Assembly: GCA_003225175.1 (NCBI GenBank)
Contig: QIBA01000037.1
Coordinates: 1 to 64,000, forward strand
Source: Acidobacteriota bacterium
Lineage (GTDB): Bacteria > Acidobacteriota > Terriglobia > Terriglobales > Acidobacteriaceae
Direction of reading: 5' to 3'
Length of the DNA stretch: 64,000 nt
Within the stretch, counting starts at the first letter, position 1; every line of letters starts with the position of its first letter. This document shows, piece by piece, positions 63,395 to 64,000 of this stretch. The position numbers and the translations under genes are program-made. The notes beneath the pieces were generated by a model. It had not been told where the DNA came from. It made no database searches and saw only the letters and a program-made list of their open reading frames with translations.

Positions 63395-63754
63395 TTGAAA
63401 TCGAAGATCCTGACAGCGGTAGTTCTCTGCACCATAGCTGCGAGCACAACGACGTGTCGCTCGCACGGAGTTGACGTTACAATTCGCAACCACGGCCAGA
63501 GCGCAATCCATAACCTGGAGTTTGATTATCCTGGCGCGGCTTTTGGCACCGGCAGCCTCGCACCGGGCGCTTCATTTTCGTATCACATCAAACCTCTCTC
63601 CCGTGGTGAGGTTGGGGTGAGCTTTGAGCAAGAAGATGGGAAAATGTTCAGGCAGAAAGGGCCGACGGTAATTCCAAATCAGGATGAACGACTATTGATT
63701 GTCGTGGAACAGGACGGCAATAAACAATGGCGCGTGCGAGCCGAGCAGCGATAG
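63395..63754 (+). CDS. Small predicted lipoprotein or exported protein
   Basis: 119 residues from TTG 63395 (GGAA 7 bases upstream). A short signal segment ILTAVVLCTIAASTTTC ends in Cys; the lipobox TTTC is poor. The mature part is a beta-rich domain (VDVTIRNHGQSAIHNLEFDYPGAAFGTGSLAPGASFSYHI) typical of small Ig-like domains. Function unknown. Confidence 0.7.
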   Translation: MKSKILTAVVLCTIAASTTTCRSHGVDVTIRNHGQSAIHNLEFDYPGAAFGTGSLAPGASFSYHIKPLSRGEVGVSFEQEDGKMFRQKGPTVIPNQDERLLIVVEQDGNKQWRVRAEQR

Positions 63755-63774
63755 TCTTTCATTCTCAATCATAG

Positions 63775-64000
63775 ATGGCGACCATCAACAACGATCACTG
63801 GGTGGTTGCATTCCCAGGCTCAAGAGACTCTTATCAAGTTCCGATTGCTCTAAACGAATCTGGTTTGTTGCAGAGTCTGGTAACTGACTTCTATGCTCCG
63901 TTGGATCGACCGTGGTTCGCGCTCGCCAGCCGGTTCTTGCCTTCGGATATCAAATCAAAACTCAGCAGGCGGTTCGATCCTGAACTGCCCTCCGGCTGCG
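63775..64000 (+). CDS. Glycosyltransferase-like protein, N-terminal fragment (cut by window edge)
   Basis: 75 codons from ATG 63775 to the edge without stop. The start reads HWVVAFPGSRDSYQVPIALNESGLL followed by TDFYAPLDRPWFALASR, which resembles the N-terminus of GT-B glycosyltransferases of acidobacteria. Too little is present for a firm call. Confidence 0.55.
   Translation, partial: MATINNDHWVVAFPGSRDSYQVPIALNESGLLQSLVTDFYAPLDRPWFALASRFLPSDIKSKLSRRFDPELPSGC

Noticed and set aside
1-64000. tRNA, rRNA, CRISPR arrays, insertion sequences, prophage
   Set aside because: No cloverleaf, rRNA, regularly spaced spacer array or transposase/integrase sequence was recognised; the repeats at 48184-48327 are too short and have no spacers of CRISPR type.

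Overview
The window most likely comes from an acidobacterium of the Koribacter/Terriglobales kind. The signs are an 811-residue orphan MacB-like permease of the acidobacterial (ADOP) type, lipid A synthesis (lpxD), a PEGA-domain Ser/Thr kinase, and mid-to-high GC with frequent GTG/TTG starts. This placement is inferred from gene content only.

Layout. 1-3250: C-terminally cut Ser/Thr kinase with PEGA repeats (minus). 3494-8331: first membrane-complex set of a type VI secretion system (T6SS), with a short TssM1, TssL1 and a divergent tail-anchored repeat protein (TA1). 8670-11018: a secreted glycine-zipper protein and a methyltransferase. 11140-22463: the T6SS core operon on the minus strand, tssB-tssC-hcp-tagJ-tssA-tssE-tssF-tssG-tssH. 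22836-30849: divergent tssK1, an unknown gene, vgrG with a transthyretin-like tail, PAAR, a metallophosphoesterase-like candidate effector and two LysM/peptidoglycan-binding proteins. 30875-35761 (minus): an apparent effector/immunity operon with a LysM-zincin, a signal-peptide protein, a Cys-rich secreted protein and a lysozyme-like protein. 35973-44713: second membrane set, with an FHA-TM-lytic transglycosylase fusion, full-length TssM2, TssL2, TssK2 and a divergent second tail-anchored protein (TA2).

44771-64000 is mostly general metabolism: Tat-type phosphoesterase, racemase-like protein, VOC protein, CPBP protease, ADOP permease, a dnaE-accA-GHMP kinase operon, a secreted HEITE-motif protein, a CCA/poly(A) nucleotidyltransferase with a histone-like tail, lpxD, a response regulator-PAS protein, a small lipoprotein and the start of a glycosyltransferase-like gene.

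How it may work together. One sheath/tube/baseplate set (B, C, Hcp, A, E, F, G, H) is accompanied by two K-L-M sets, so one tail could dock on two different membrane anchors. TssM1 lacks the C-terminal region that TssM2 has, and no TssJ is visible. TA1 and TA2 share a C-terminal anchor, a juxtamembrane motif and, in TA2, about ten FTxxF-type repeats. Their start regions share a 19-base split element with a 17-base spacer that looks like a common promoter. With a kinase at one end and an FHA-transglycosylase at the other, a phosphothreonine (pThr-x-x-Phe) docking scaffold that controls cell-wall opening for the T6SS is an attractive but untested reading.
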